A DNA stretch of 58,174 bases from a virus, in IMG/VR virus record IMGVR_UViG_3300032309_000708, positions 1-58,174 of that record, one strand, 5' to 3'. This document shows, one piece after another, positions 40,928-52,300 of this stretch. The stretch's first letter is position 1; each line of letters starts with the position of its first letter. Under the pieces are notes generated by a model. The model worked only from the letters and a program-made list of their open reading frames with translations, was not told the DNA's origin and did no database searches. A program made the translations under genes and the position numbers.

Positions 40928-41905
40928 ATGTGCGGCTCATCAGCTCCTCCACCACCATCAAGTCAAACCGTAACTCAGACTTCCATACCTGAGTACGCGC
41001 AACCGTATGTAGAAAGAATGCTTGGTAAAGCAGAGGCTTTTAGTGAAGCCCCTTATCAAGCTTACGGTGGTGAACGTATTGCTGGGTTTACGCCTATGCA
41101 ACAACAAGCGCAACAAGCAGCTGCTAATCTTGGTCCTTCACAACAATTAGGATTAGGTACACAGATGGCAGGTATTGCGGGACTTGGTCAGCTTGGTGCA
41201 GGTCAGCAGTACGCAATGCAAGCAACCAACCCGTATGCAATGGGTGCGTATATGTCTCCGTATATGGAGAATGCGTTAGCACCACAAATGCGTGAAGCTG
41301 CTCGTCAGTCTGCTATACAAGGTCAGATGGATCAAGCTAGAGCTGTACAGCAAGGCGCGTTCGGTGGTGCGCGTACTGGAATTGTAGAGGCAGAGCGTCA
41401 ACGTAATTTACAAACTCAGCTTGGTGATATATATGGCAGAGGTATGCAAACTGCTTATGATCAAGCTCGTCAAGCACAACAGTTCGGTGCAACACTTGGA
41501 CTACAGGGCGCGCAAGGTGCAGCACAGACAGCAGGTACTCTTGGCCAATTAGGTCAAACACAGTTTGGTCAGCAAAGAGATATTATCAATGCCCAAGCCA
41601 CTGCAGGTGCACAACAACAGGCATTGCAGCAAGCACAACTACAACAGAAGTATCAAGACTTCTTGACGCAAAAGGCTTATCCACAACAACAACTGGCGTT
41701 CATGTCGGACATGTTGCGTGGTGCGCCATTAGGTCAACAGACACAACAGCAATACACAGCAGCAGCTCCATCAGGTATGGGTCAAGTGGCGGGTTTAGGA
41801 CTAGCCGCACTCGGTGCTAGTAAAGCAGGTTTGCTCGGTGCTAAAGGTGGTAGCGTTCCATACGGCTTAGATAAAGTAGCAATCGACCAGTTGATGAAGG
41901 GTTAA
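40928..41905 (+). CDS. Gln-rich internal virion/ejection protein
   Basis: 325 residues beginning CGSSAPPPPSSQTVTQTSIP, a pattern common to podovirus ejection proteins. Then come long Gln/Ala-rich helices (QQAQQAAANLG, TAYDQARQAQQFGATLGLQ) and a hydrophobic glycine-rich C-terminus (GQVAGLGLAALGASKAGLLG) ending in KGGSVPYGLDKVA. Likely an ejected helical protein. Confidence 0.7.
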   Translation: MCGSSAPPPPSSQTVTQTSIPEYAQPYVERMLGKAEAFSEAPYQAYGGERIAGFTPMQQQAQQAAANLGPSQQLGLGTQMAGIAGLGQLGAGQQYAMQATNPYAMGAYMSPYMENALAPQMREAARQSAIQGQMDQARAVQQGAFGGARTGIVEAERQRNLQTQLGDIYGRGMQTAYDQARQAQQFGATLGLQGAQGAAQTAGTLGQLGQTQFGQQRDIINAQATAGAQQQALQQAQLQQKYQDFLTQKAYPQQQLAFMSDMLRGAPLGQQTQQQYTAAAPSGMGQVAGLGLAALGASKAGLLGAKGGSVPYGLDKVAIDQLMKG

Positions 41906-41907
41906 TT

Positions 41908-43350
41908 ATGTCAATCAATTACGGCCCAATAAACGAGATTAAAGATTTAGCGTTTAAATACTCTAAGCCACAACTTGGACGTATGGCGCAGCTTGGGTTG
42001 ATCGATACCCAAAAAGCTGTATTAGCAGCTATGATGAGAGAACGTGTTGCTAAACAAGATGCACAACCGCCGACCGCAACAGTAGCGCAAGATGCACTTG
42101 GCTTACAACCTCCACCACAACAACAAGCTCAACCGCAGCCGCAACAAATGGGCATGCAGCAAGGGCAACCTCAACAGGCTCAGCCACAACCACAACTAGC
42201 TCAAGCCCCTGCTGGCATAGAGTCTTTACCTGCCGGTAATGTTGGCAACTACGCTGGTGGTGGCATTGTTGCGTTTGATGAAGGTGGTGAGGTACCGGGT
42301 TACGCTCGTGGTGGGTTTCCTACTATGCCAAGTACAAATATTCAGTTAGGTCAACTTAAAGGCCCACAGGAAAAAACAATTGAAGAAATAATTGCTGAAC
42401 AACAAGGCGTATACGAGCAACAAGGCTTAGTAAACCCGTATGAAGGGTTAATGCAACAGCAAGAAGCTAAGCGTGGTGAACTCGATACACGTAGAGAACA
42501 AGCTAAAGGTGAGTTCTTAATGAATCTTGGCACCGGTTTAATGCAGGCTCAAAAAGGTAGAGAGTTAGCAGCTTTAGGTACAGGTGCGCTTAAAGGCATG
42601 GCAGACTACAAAGATGCTATGAAAGATTTACGTGCATCTGAAGAAAAACTTGACGATAGAATCGGCGCATTTAAGTTGGCTGATTATCAGGCTAAGAAAA
42701 CCGGCACAGATGCTGCTATTGCTAGACGTGACTCGCTTCGTGATAAAGTTATAGAAACCGAAAATAAAAATATCGAAGCTCAAAATGCTGTTGCAGTTGA
42801 AGGCAAGAAACTTGAGATGCAAGGGTTTAATACCGCAATGGGTTATAAAGGCACTGTCGATGCCGCAAGTATACGCAACGCAGCTATGCCTGACTTATAT
42901 AAGATGGCAAATTCACCCGACATGTTAAAATCTATGCCTAACTCTACGTTTGCTCAACGACTAGAAGCAGTAGGTAAATACGCGCATCCTAAAGATTCGT
43001 ATAACGCATTAACATCACGTTTTAACTTATTAAATAAAACCATTGCTGAGACTAACTATCCATTAAGTATATCGTACAACTTGGCAAAGACAGATGCGGA
43101 GAGAAAAGAAATTTTAGATAAGATGAATGCAAATGCTACTAGAATTAGAACAGAGCAGCAGTGGACCGCGTCTGATAATGCTAGACTGCAACGCGAACAA
43201 GCTCAATTAGATGGTACAACACAAACACAAGGTCAAGCTTTACCACTGCCCCCTACCGAAGCAGAACTTCAAAAAGGGCAGCTATATACTACTGCAAGAG
43301 GCCCAGCTATTTGGAATGGAACAGCGTTTGTAGCAGCACCTGCAAGATAA
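41908..43350 (+). CDS. internal virion/ejection protein
   Basis: 480 residues. An N-terminal helix pair (PINEIKDLAFKYSKPQLGRMAQLGLI), a Pro/Gln-rich low-complexity linker (about 50-105), a conserved GGGIVAFDEGGEV patch (about 117-129), then helices. The C-terminus ends with a short beta module (KGQLYTTARGPAIWNGTAFVAAPAR). Probable ejection protein; overlaps the giant gene start by one base. Confidence 0.7.
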   Translation: MSINYGPINEIKDLAFKYSKPQLGRMAQLGLIDTQKAVLAAMMRERVAKQDAQPPTATVAQDALGLQPPPQQQAQPQPQQMGMQQGQPQQAQPQPQLAQAPAGIESLPAGNVGNYAGGGIVAFDEGGEVPGYARGGFPTMPSTNIQLGQLKGPQEKTIEEIIAEQQGVYEQQGLVNPYEGLMQQQEAKRGELDTRREQAKGEFLMNLGTGLMQAQKGRELAALGTGALKGMADYKDAMKDLRASEEKLDDRIGAFKLADYQAKKTGTDAAIARRDSLRDKVIETENKNIEAQNAVAVEGKKLEMQGFNTAMGYKGTVDAASIRNAAMPDLYKMANSPDMLKSMPNSTFAQRLEAVGKYAHPKDSYNALTSRFNLLNKTIAETNYPLSISYNLAKTDAERKEILDKMNANATRIRTEQQWTASDNARLQREQAQLDGTTQTQGQALPLPPTEAELQKGQLYTTARGPAIWNGTAFVAAPAR

Positions 43351-46300
43351 TGGCAAATACATTTTCGTTTGAAGACGCTTTAAAACCAGCGCCACAACAA
43401 GGGCCTACTACGTTTTCGTTTGAAGATGCGTTTAAGCCCGCCGTAACTTCTGGGCCGAATCCACTAGACCCACAACAACCTGCGCCAGTACAAGCAGCTC
43501 AACCTGCGCCTACACCTACACCTGTTGCTAAAGAAGAACCCGGCCTTTTAAATGATATATCTAAAGGCTTTCAACGTATACCAGCTAGCTTAGCTGAACA
43601 ATACGAAGGGATATTTACACGTAAAACTGCGCAGATGGCCAAGGGCAATCAAGTCCAAACTGCGTTGTATAACATGATTGATGCTGGTCAAATTAAATCC
43701 GACAGCGATCTTAATAAAGCTTATTTAAAATTACTGTATGGTAAAGAGCAACTATCTCCAAAAGAAATACTAGCGCATGGTAATTTAAAACAAAGTTTGG
43801 CAGCCGCAGATGCGTATGAGTATATGAACTCGTCACCAGAGCATCGTGCTGCTATGAGAAAAGGCGTTGAAACTGCAGCGTCTCAATCTTTAACTAGGTT
43901 TGAAGAATCACGAGCACGTAGTAAAGAACGTGAAGCAGAACTAGAAAAGCTTGCCCCAAGAGTTAGACAGTTTACTGATATTGGTAGTCCGTATGAAGCG
44001 GCTAGTTGGGCGGCTGGTAGATTGCCTGAGTTTGTCGGTACAAACCTTCCACAGATAGCTGCGGGTTATTTTACTGGTCCCGGCGGTCTTGCCCTTACTA
44101 GCGTAATACCAGAACTTTCAGGTGGAACTAAAGAACGTGTTAAGTACATGGAAGGTATTGTTAAAGACGAACCTGATCCAGCTAAACGCAGTCAAGCTTT
44201 AATTGATTACATAAATAAAACGCAAGATGTTACGTTGCAGGCGGCTGTGCTTAATGGTCTAACGGACATGATTATTGGTCCTGAAGCCGAAGCAGTTAAG
44301 CTTGGTGTACAAAGCGCATTTAAAGAAGAGGTACGCAAAGAAATTCTTAAGAAGCTACCAAAAGTTGTAGGTGGTGAAGCTTTAGGTGAAGGCGCTACTG
44401 GCGGCATCCAAGAAATTACCAATATGGTAGCGGAAAGATCTTTGGGTGAGATGCAAGGTGGCGTATTTACTGCTGAGAATGCTAAACGTATTATCAACTC
44501 AATGGCTGATGAAGCACTTGGGGGCGCAGGTGTATCTACTGGAATGCAACTAACTAAAGCCGCGTTAGCTAAGAAAAACTTAGCCGACACAGATACGCCT
44601 GAAGGCAGGGCAATGCGTGGCCTTGATGATTTAGTTAATCGAGAAGAAGCCGGAACAACAGAAGATATGACCGTTCCGCCTGCCCCACCTGCTCCACCCA
44701 CAGCACCACAACGTGCAATACCTACCGAACCACTATTTACGTTTGATACCCCTGAACAGGCGCAAGAGCGTACTAACCTATTAAAAGTTAACCGCCCTAA
44801 AGAAAACTTTGCGGTTCAAGAAACAGAAGATGGCAAATTCGGCGTATATCAAATACCAGTCGGAGAAACAGGAGGTACAAATGTTACCCCACCTGCAGTA
44901 AATAAAAAAGAAGTAGAACAAATAGCTAGAGGTGGGTGGTTTGAGTTATCCGATGCAGAGCGTTTAGAACTGCAGGGGGATTTACAGTTTCTTAAAGATT
45001 CAGGAAGAACTATAACCATAAATAGTATACCCGAAGAAATTCGAGCAAAACTAAGCCATTCTGCATTAATAAATTTAAAATCCGCGTTAAACCAAGATAT
45101 CAATGCAACTATAGCTGCGCTAACGCCGTCTAGCAAAAAAGAAACAGCCACAGGAGGTGAAGATGTTACCCCACCTATCACAGACGCAGATGGAGCTGGC
45201 ACTGAAAATATTGGCGAACCCCCACAAGGTACCGGTGCCGGAATCCCTCCATCATCTGAGGGAACAGGACTGGGTGTTTCTGATACAGATGTTACGGGAG
45301 CTGGAGTATCAGAAGGAATTCAGCCTCATACACTAACCAGAAAGCAATTCCAAGAAGCTAATACAGACCTTCAAACGTTTAATAATTTATTTTCGCCAAA
45401 CTTTGAACTTACAGACAACTTAGATACGTTATTAACTAGCGGCACTGAAAGCGATCTTCACGTTGCAAGCAAAATATTTGGGCTTAAACCTGTTATAGGT
45501 AAAAAACGCGCTGCGGAAAATATTTCAGCGACTATTAAAAAAATGAAATTGGCAGAGGGTTTAGATCCCGCACAAGTGGCGGGGATGAAGTTGCCTGAGC
45601 TAAAAGAATTAGCCAACGAACTTGGAATATCTACATACGGAAATAAAGATGTACTTATATCAAAAATTAATAACTTCTACCCTAATTTAGAAAGTAAAGT
45701 TGAAGAAAATTTAAAAAATTATGCCCACGAAACCGCTGTTCGTAGTGCTGTAGTAAATGGAAAACCTGTAAGTGATGAGGTACTAAAAGACTATCCGGAG
45801 ATTGCTGCGTACGCAACCCCATTGGGATCAGGGGCATATACTCAAGCTATAAAAACGTTGTCAAGGAAAATGCTACCGCAACATCTAATGGACGTGCCAT
45901 CTACTGCGCGACACCTTAGAGAAGATGCAGAGCAATCAGGTGATGGAAGACAAGCTGCCGTGCTAAGGGACATTGCCGATGCAATGGAAGAGTATTACAA
46001 AAACGCTTTTGGTATAAAAGAAGAAGCACCTGCAGCTGAAGAAACTGTACCTACAGAAGAAGAAGTAACCGCGCTTAACGACACTATTGAAAAAGGTATA
46101 AAGGATAAACTTGAAGGTTTATTAGTCGGCGATGAAGTTAGATTTGGTAACACCCCCGGCGTTGTTGTCGGCTTAGAAGGTGATTATGCTAAGTTTCATT
46201 CCGCTAGTTCATCTAATCCTAAAGCGTACACACGCGTACTAAAAAAACAATTAACTTTTGTATCGCGTCCTAATACAAATTTTACATCTGCGTCTTCAAA

Positions 46301-49300
46301 AGAACCTACAAAATTTGGCGAAGAATCGGGGATGCTTGACGTAAACAAAGCTAGGCTTACTAAGACGCTTGGCGCAAATATGTATAAGGAAAACCTTGCC
46401 GACGTTGCAGTTAAAGAGATGCTGCAAAATTCTTTTGACTCTGTAAAAGCTAATGTTTTCTTTGGAAATATTAAAGAAGGCAAAATAGATATTAAATTTG
46501 ATTCAGGTAAGCGAACTATAACTATTACAGATAACGGGGAAGGCATGACGCCTGAAATCGTTAGAAAAGCTTTCTTTACTATCGGTGGGTCACACAAAGC
46601 TGGTGTACCTATGGAACTGCAAAGTGGCGGTTTTGGTATGGCAAAGCTTGGCTTTATTATGGGGTCCGAAAGTATACAGTTAAATACTGTTAAAGATGGC
46701 GTGCGCACTAAAGTTGATGCTACTTCTGAAGATATAGGCAGTGACAACTTTAAGATACAAAAAAGCCCTGCTCCAGCAAATGAGCATGGCACTACTATAA
46801 CAGTAAAAATACCTGAAACCTATACCGATGCCCGCAGTGGTGATGAAAAATCAGTTTATTTTCCTTATGGCTTATATGGTGTAAGTGCATTAAATCGTCC
46901 ATTAATAGGGCCAGTAGAAGTAAATGTAGATTTTGATGGGGATAAGAAGACCCTTCCTATTGGGGTTAACTTTGATTTTGAAGCTACGCCAAAACTAACT
47001 ACAGTTAAGTTCCCTTGGGGTACAGCAGATGTGTATTTTGGTGTAGAGCGCAAGCCAGAAAGATACGAACCAAAACATAGAGTTTTAAGTAGCGGTGTAT
47101 ATCAGTTTGATTATAATAAATTTAATTTAGGGCAAAATGAACCAATACCATACGACATCATAGTAGATGTTAAATCTGCTGTGGAAGCTACAGATAGAGA
47201 ATATCCGTTTGAAAAAAATAGAGGAAGTTTTAATGAAGTAATTATAGAAGATATAGCATCATTAGCGCAGTATCTTGCAAAAGTAGCTAGAGGCCACGAA
47301 GCAGAAGGATTGCAAGAAACATTTAAAGATATTGTAACTATGCCTCGTACAGAGGTGGGTACAGAAACGGCTGAAGCATCTGCAAAACTTAGAAAAGTTT
47401 TTGACCAGCGTGGCGCAGACAAGGGTACGTACGAGTTACCACCAATGCCTAAAGAAATTATAATATCAGGCGGTACAGTTACAGATAACAAAGGTGCTGT
47501 GCTAGTAGAAAAAGAAAAAACAGAAGATAGAAAACGTGAGTCTGGGTTTGAAGCGGATAAAGCTGCGCCTGAAATGTCCCAGTTCTTAGTGGATATGAAG
47601 CAGGACCCACGACAGCCAATATTTCATAGTAATGTAAATACAGACTTATTAGAAATTGGTCGTAAATATGGTAACCCAGAACAGTTCTTTGCCGAGTTAG
47701 GTACTCTAGTAGTAGAGATGAAAGAGGAACTATCTAAGAGTGGTATATGGACATACGACCAGTTATCTCCAGAAAATCTATTTTTTGCCGGTGTATCCAT
47801 AGATAAAGGCTACGGCGGTGTGTTTATAAGAGTGCCATTTAAAGGTATTTTACTTAACCCGTTCTATGACTGGGGTGCAAAAACTTTATTCGGCGTTCGT
47901 CAAAACTTTTTAAACACAATGATTCATGAGATTGCACACCAAACAAGTGGTGAGCATGATCGCTCTCATGAAAATGCCATGCTAAAGATAGAACAGTATT
48001 TAGCAGATACTGGCACATTAGATTATTTTAGAGACGCTATACTAGATATTCTAGTAAAGCATGAGTCAACTTTTACCGCAATGCGGGAGGCGTATGGAAG
48101 ATCAACAACAAAGAACGTTGCAAAGTCTCTTGAGGATTACGGGAAATCTCCCACCTCAGCAGAAATTGGAAGAGATGAGGGCCGCCGCACAGACACGTCT
48201 GGTAAATTATCAGAACGAGGGGAACCAGTACGGAGTAGCGACTTACGTACCGATAGTGGCGAAACTGGAAAAAGCGAAGTCGGTAGAGGAGGCCCTAAGT
48301 TTTCTGTAAGCAACGAAGAGAAGATTATTAACCAAGGCATGGTTGGGGGTGACTTACACCCAACAGTAGTAGACGCTATTGCTAATAACGACCTTAACGG
48401 TGCGCTAAAACTAGTAGCTGATCGTTTATCTAGTATTGGGTTTAAAACCAAATCGGGTTACTTTTTAGGGCAGCTTGCAAATAGACTAGCAGATTTAAAC
48501 TTGCCTACAGGTATACGTATTGGCGACCAACGTAATTTAACGCGTAGGTCTATTGATTTATCCACTGCCCCTGCACAGATACAACTGTTTAATTTTATAC
48601 GTGTGGCTATGCCAGATGTGTATAACAAGTATTTCCAAGGTTACGATAAAGCTGAAAACCTTGAACAAGTGTATGCCGGTCTAAAGCATATTCAAAACAA
48701 TCCAAAGTTAAAGTCAGTGTTGCCACAGTACGAATCAATATTGCGGTCGTTTGACAACAACATGGTTGCTTTAAAAGCTCTTGGTGTTTACTACCCAAGA
48801 TTCGATGAAATAAATTTAAACGATAAACTCAAAGACGGGCTTTCGTATCAAACGTTTTTACATGAAGTAGTACACGCTGCTACAGAAATACTTTTGCAAA
48901 CGCCAGCAAATGAGCGTACCGCTGAACAAAATGAAGCTATTGCAGAGTTAGAGAAACTATTTAATGCAGCAAAAGCTAATTCGAATGTTGCCCATTATGG
49001 GTTTACAGATTTATCAGAATTTATAGCAGAGGTGTTTACAAACCCGGTATTTATAAAAGACTTAAAGGGTATACCATATCCACCTGCACGTACAAATATA
49101 TTTAATAGGTTTGTAAAGATAATAATGGATTTGATTGGTATGGACAACGTTGCTGGCCGTGCAATGATAGAGGCCCAAAAGTTGTTTAATGCTGACCGTC
49201 CAAACATACCAATGTCGGCGGGTCCTAGATTTGCAACAAGGCAACGTGGACCTATTAGTTCTAAATGGCGAATTGTAGAAGATACCATGAAGAGCGTTAA

Positions 49301-52300
49301 GAATTGGGAAGTTATTAAGAACGACTTAGTTCCTGCAATGTGGGACGCTACTAATGGTGTGTTCCGTAGCGCTATGCTTGGTGTTATGAACTTACGTCAG
49401 ATTGCTGACGTTACTAAAACTAAGTTCCCGCAGATTGACGCTGCTATTCGTACGATTGAAAAGATGCTTGCTTATCGTGGCAAGATTATGAACGACGGCG
49501 GTGAAATTGTTCAACGTTGGACTAAGGCTCAAGCTAAGAACTTAAAAGGTTCGCAGTTGCTAGGTCGTGTTATGTTAGAAGCTACTATTCGTGGGGTAGA
49601 AGTTGACCCACAAAGTAGTCAATATAATCCACTTAATTTTGTAGTAAATAAAGAATTAGTGGACGCTTGGGACGCATTAGGTCCAGACTTCCAACAGATA
49701 TACAGGGATGTACGGGATTTCTATAAACGTGCCGTAGAAGAAACAGTACGCCTAATGAAAGAACGTGCTAACAGTGTAACTGACCCTGTAGAGCGCCAAG
49801 AACTTTTAGACAGGATTGATGCACAGTTTGGCCCTGATAAATTAAAAGGTCCGTACTTCCCGTTGCGTCGTTTCGGTGAGTTCTGGTTCCAAGTGGGTGA
49901 AGGTAACTTTAAAGAATTCTATATGTACGAAAACCGTATAACTAGAACTATAGCTATGCGTGTTAGAAAGCGTGAATTATCCAAAGGTAATGCGCGACAA
50001 CGTGCGCTAGCAGAAACAATAAGTAAGGGTAACGGCGTGTCTACGTTGTACAGTCAGAACGTGGGTACTACTAAAATACTACAAGACGTACAAGATATAG
50101 TTGATAGTATAGGTAATAGCGTGGTTGATACAGCTACAGGCTTACCTAGAGATAAAACTCAAGATGAGTTAAAGGGCGAGATCAGAGATAGCTTAAACCA
50201 GCTTATCTACATACTGCTACCACAACAGAGCATGCGTAAGATGTTTATTAACCGCAAAGCAATTCAAGGCGCAAGCGGCGATATGTTACGTGTGTTTGCT
50301 ACACATGCGGTTCACAGTGCTTACCAACGTTCACGCTTTAAATATGCTCAAGACTTTATGGATAACTTATCCAATGCGCAAAATTGGATTGCTTCGTTTG
50401 CAAAAGGTGATAAGGCTGAAGTTTATCGTGATTATGTAAATGAAGTAGAAAAACGTTCTAAAACAATTTTAGGTACTGAAGATACTAGTTTGGCTGCAAG
50501 AGCTGCGGGTAAGGCTTCTGAGGCAGTGTTCTACTTTATGTTGTCTGCACCGTTTACTGCTATGTTAAACCTAGTGGGCTTTGCTCAAATAGCTATGCCG
50601 TACATTGGTGGTAGATATGGCTACGCAAAAACTAATGCCCGTATATTAGAAAACATGGGTAAGTATTTGCAGACAGTACCGAAGCGTACATTCTCACCTT
50701 TAGTAAACGGTGCTGTAATGGATATGTCTTTCCCTTCTATAGTAGAAGGTGGTAACTTAACTGGCATATTAAAAGACGCGGCACAACAGCTTTTAGACGA
50801 AGAGCAAATTAATATTTCTTTAACTAATGATGTTTTAAATGTTGGTTCAGGCCCAACAGCGGCATATACTGGCACATACAACGCTGTTAAACGTGGTATA
50901 TCCGCTTTGTTCCATCAATCAGAACGTCTGAACCGTGAGATTACATTACTGTCGGTTGTGGAACTTGCATATGAAAAGCTCATGTCCGAGCCTATCAAAG
51001 ATGTTAAAGGTATTGTTAAACGTGACGCACAGGGTCAACCTATGCGTTATACCGACAATGCTACAACCTCTGATGGTACAACTCAGTATTCACAAGAAGC
51101 TTTAGAGTTAGCTATTAACGAAGCTAAAGATATTGCGGGCTTATCGCTTGGTGACTTTACTCGCCAAATGAAACCTAGATTTTTTACGCCACCAATATTA
51201 AGTGTATTAACTAAGTTTAAACAGTATGCAGTTTTAGCTTCTTATGCAGTTATTCGCAATGCACATTTAGGATTACTCAAACCGTTTTCGAAAGCAGAGT
51301 TAAATGAGTTGCGTGGTGTACTAGAAGAGCATTACAAAACTGCTGTAGATAAAGATAAGATAATTGAACAGCAAATGGCTGAAGCGCAAACGCGCCAAAA
51401 AGAAATTGCTAAAGAAGCGCGTCGTAGGCTAGCAGGTATATTAGGTATGACGTATTTGTTTGGTGGCTATGTTGCCTTGCCGTTTTTTAGCACGGTTACA
51501 CCTATACTGGTTGGCATGTTGGCGGGTGACGAAGACGATGAGGACGACTTCTTTGACTGGGAAAATTGGTTTAAGAATTATATGGAAACCGAATTTGGTG
51601 GTTATGTCGGCGCTATGTTACAGAAGTTCGGTGTTGACCAAGAAAAAGCAAATAAGGTAGGTAAAAAAGTTAGTGAGACCCTTGTATATGGTCCAGCTTC
51701 TACAGTTACTGGCGGTGCTTTATCTGATCGTGTTAGCTTAGACTTAAAAAATCTATGGTACAGAGATGGTCGTTATTCACCTGACACCCGTGAAAGTATT
51801 GTAGAAAGCATGATTGCTAACGCAGGTCCTGTGGTTGGTTTAACTGTAAACGCAGCAGACGCATGGGATATGATACAAGAGGGTAAAGTTGGCCGTGCGT
51901 TTGAGAGAATGGCTCCAGCTCTATTTGCTAAACCAGTAACCGCAGCTCGTTTAGCTACTGAAGGCGCTAAAACAAAAGGTGGTGACGTTCTTGTAGATGA
52001 ACTTACAACTACAGAAATAGCATTGCAAGCAATTGGTCTACAACCTTTACGTGTAGCAAAAGCACAAAAAGCTTCAATTGAAACAGTAGAAAAAGTGCAG
52101 AAGATTCAGGACCAGTACAGCTCCTTAATGAATAGGTTATGGATGGAGCGTAACAACCCACAAGAATTTAATGACGCACTTGAAAAACTAAACGAGTTTG
52201 CTATGAAACATCCGGGGTATAAAATAAACGGCAGGACTATAAAAGAGTCGTTTAAGAAACGTGCTGAAGATGCAGCGTTGGCAGATGTGTTTGGTGCTCG

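Noticed and set aside
40928-40990. Lipoprotein reading of the CGSSAPPP N-terminus
   Set aside because: No signal peptide precedes the cysteine; the pattern is common in ejection proteins.
41908-43350. Gln/Pro repeats as a tandem DNA repeat element
   Set aside because: Low-complexity protein linker with irregular codons, not a DNA repeat unit.
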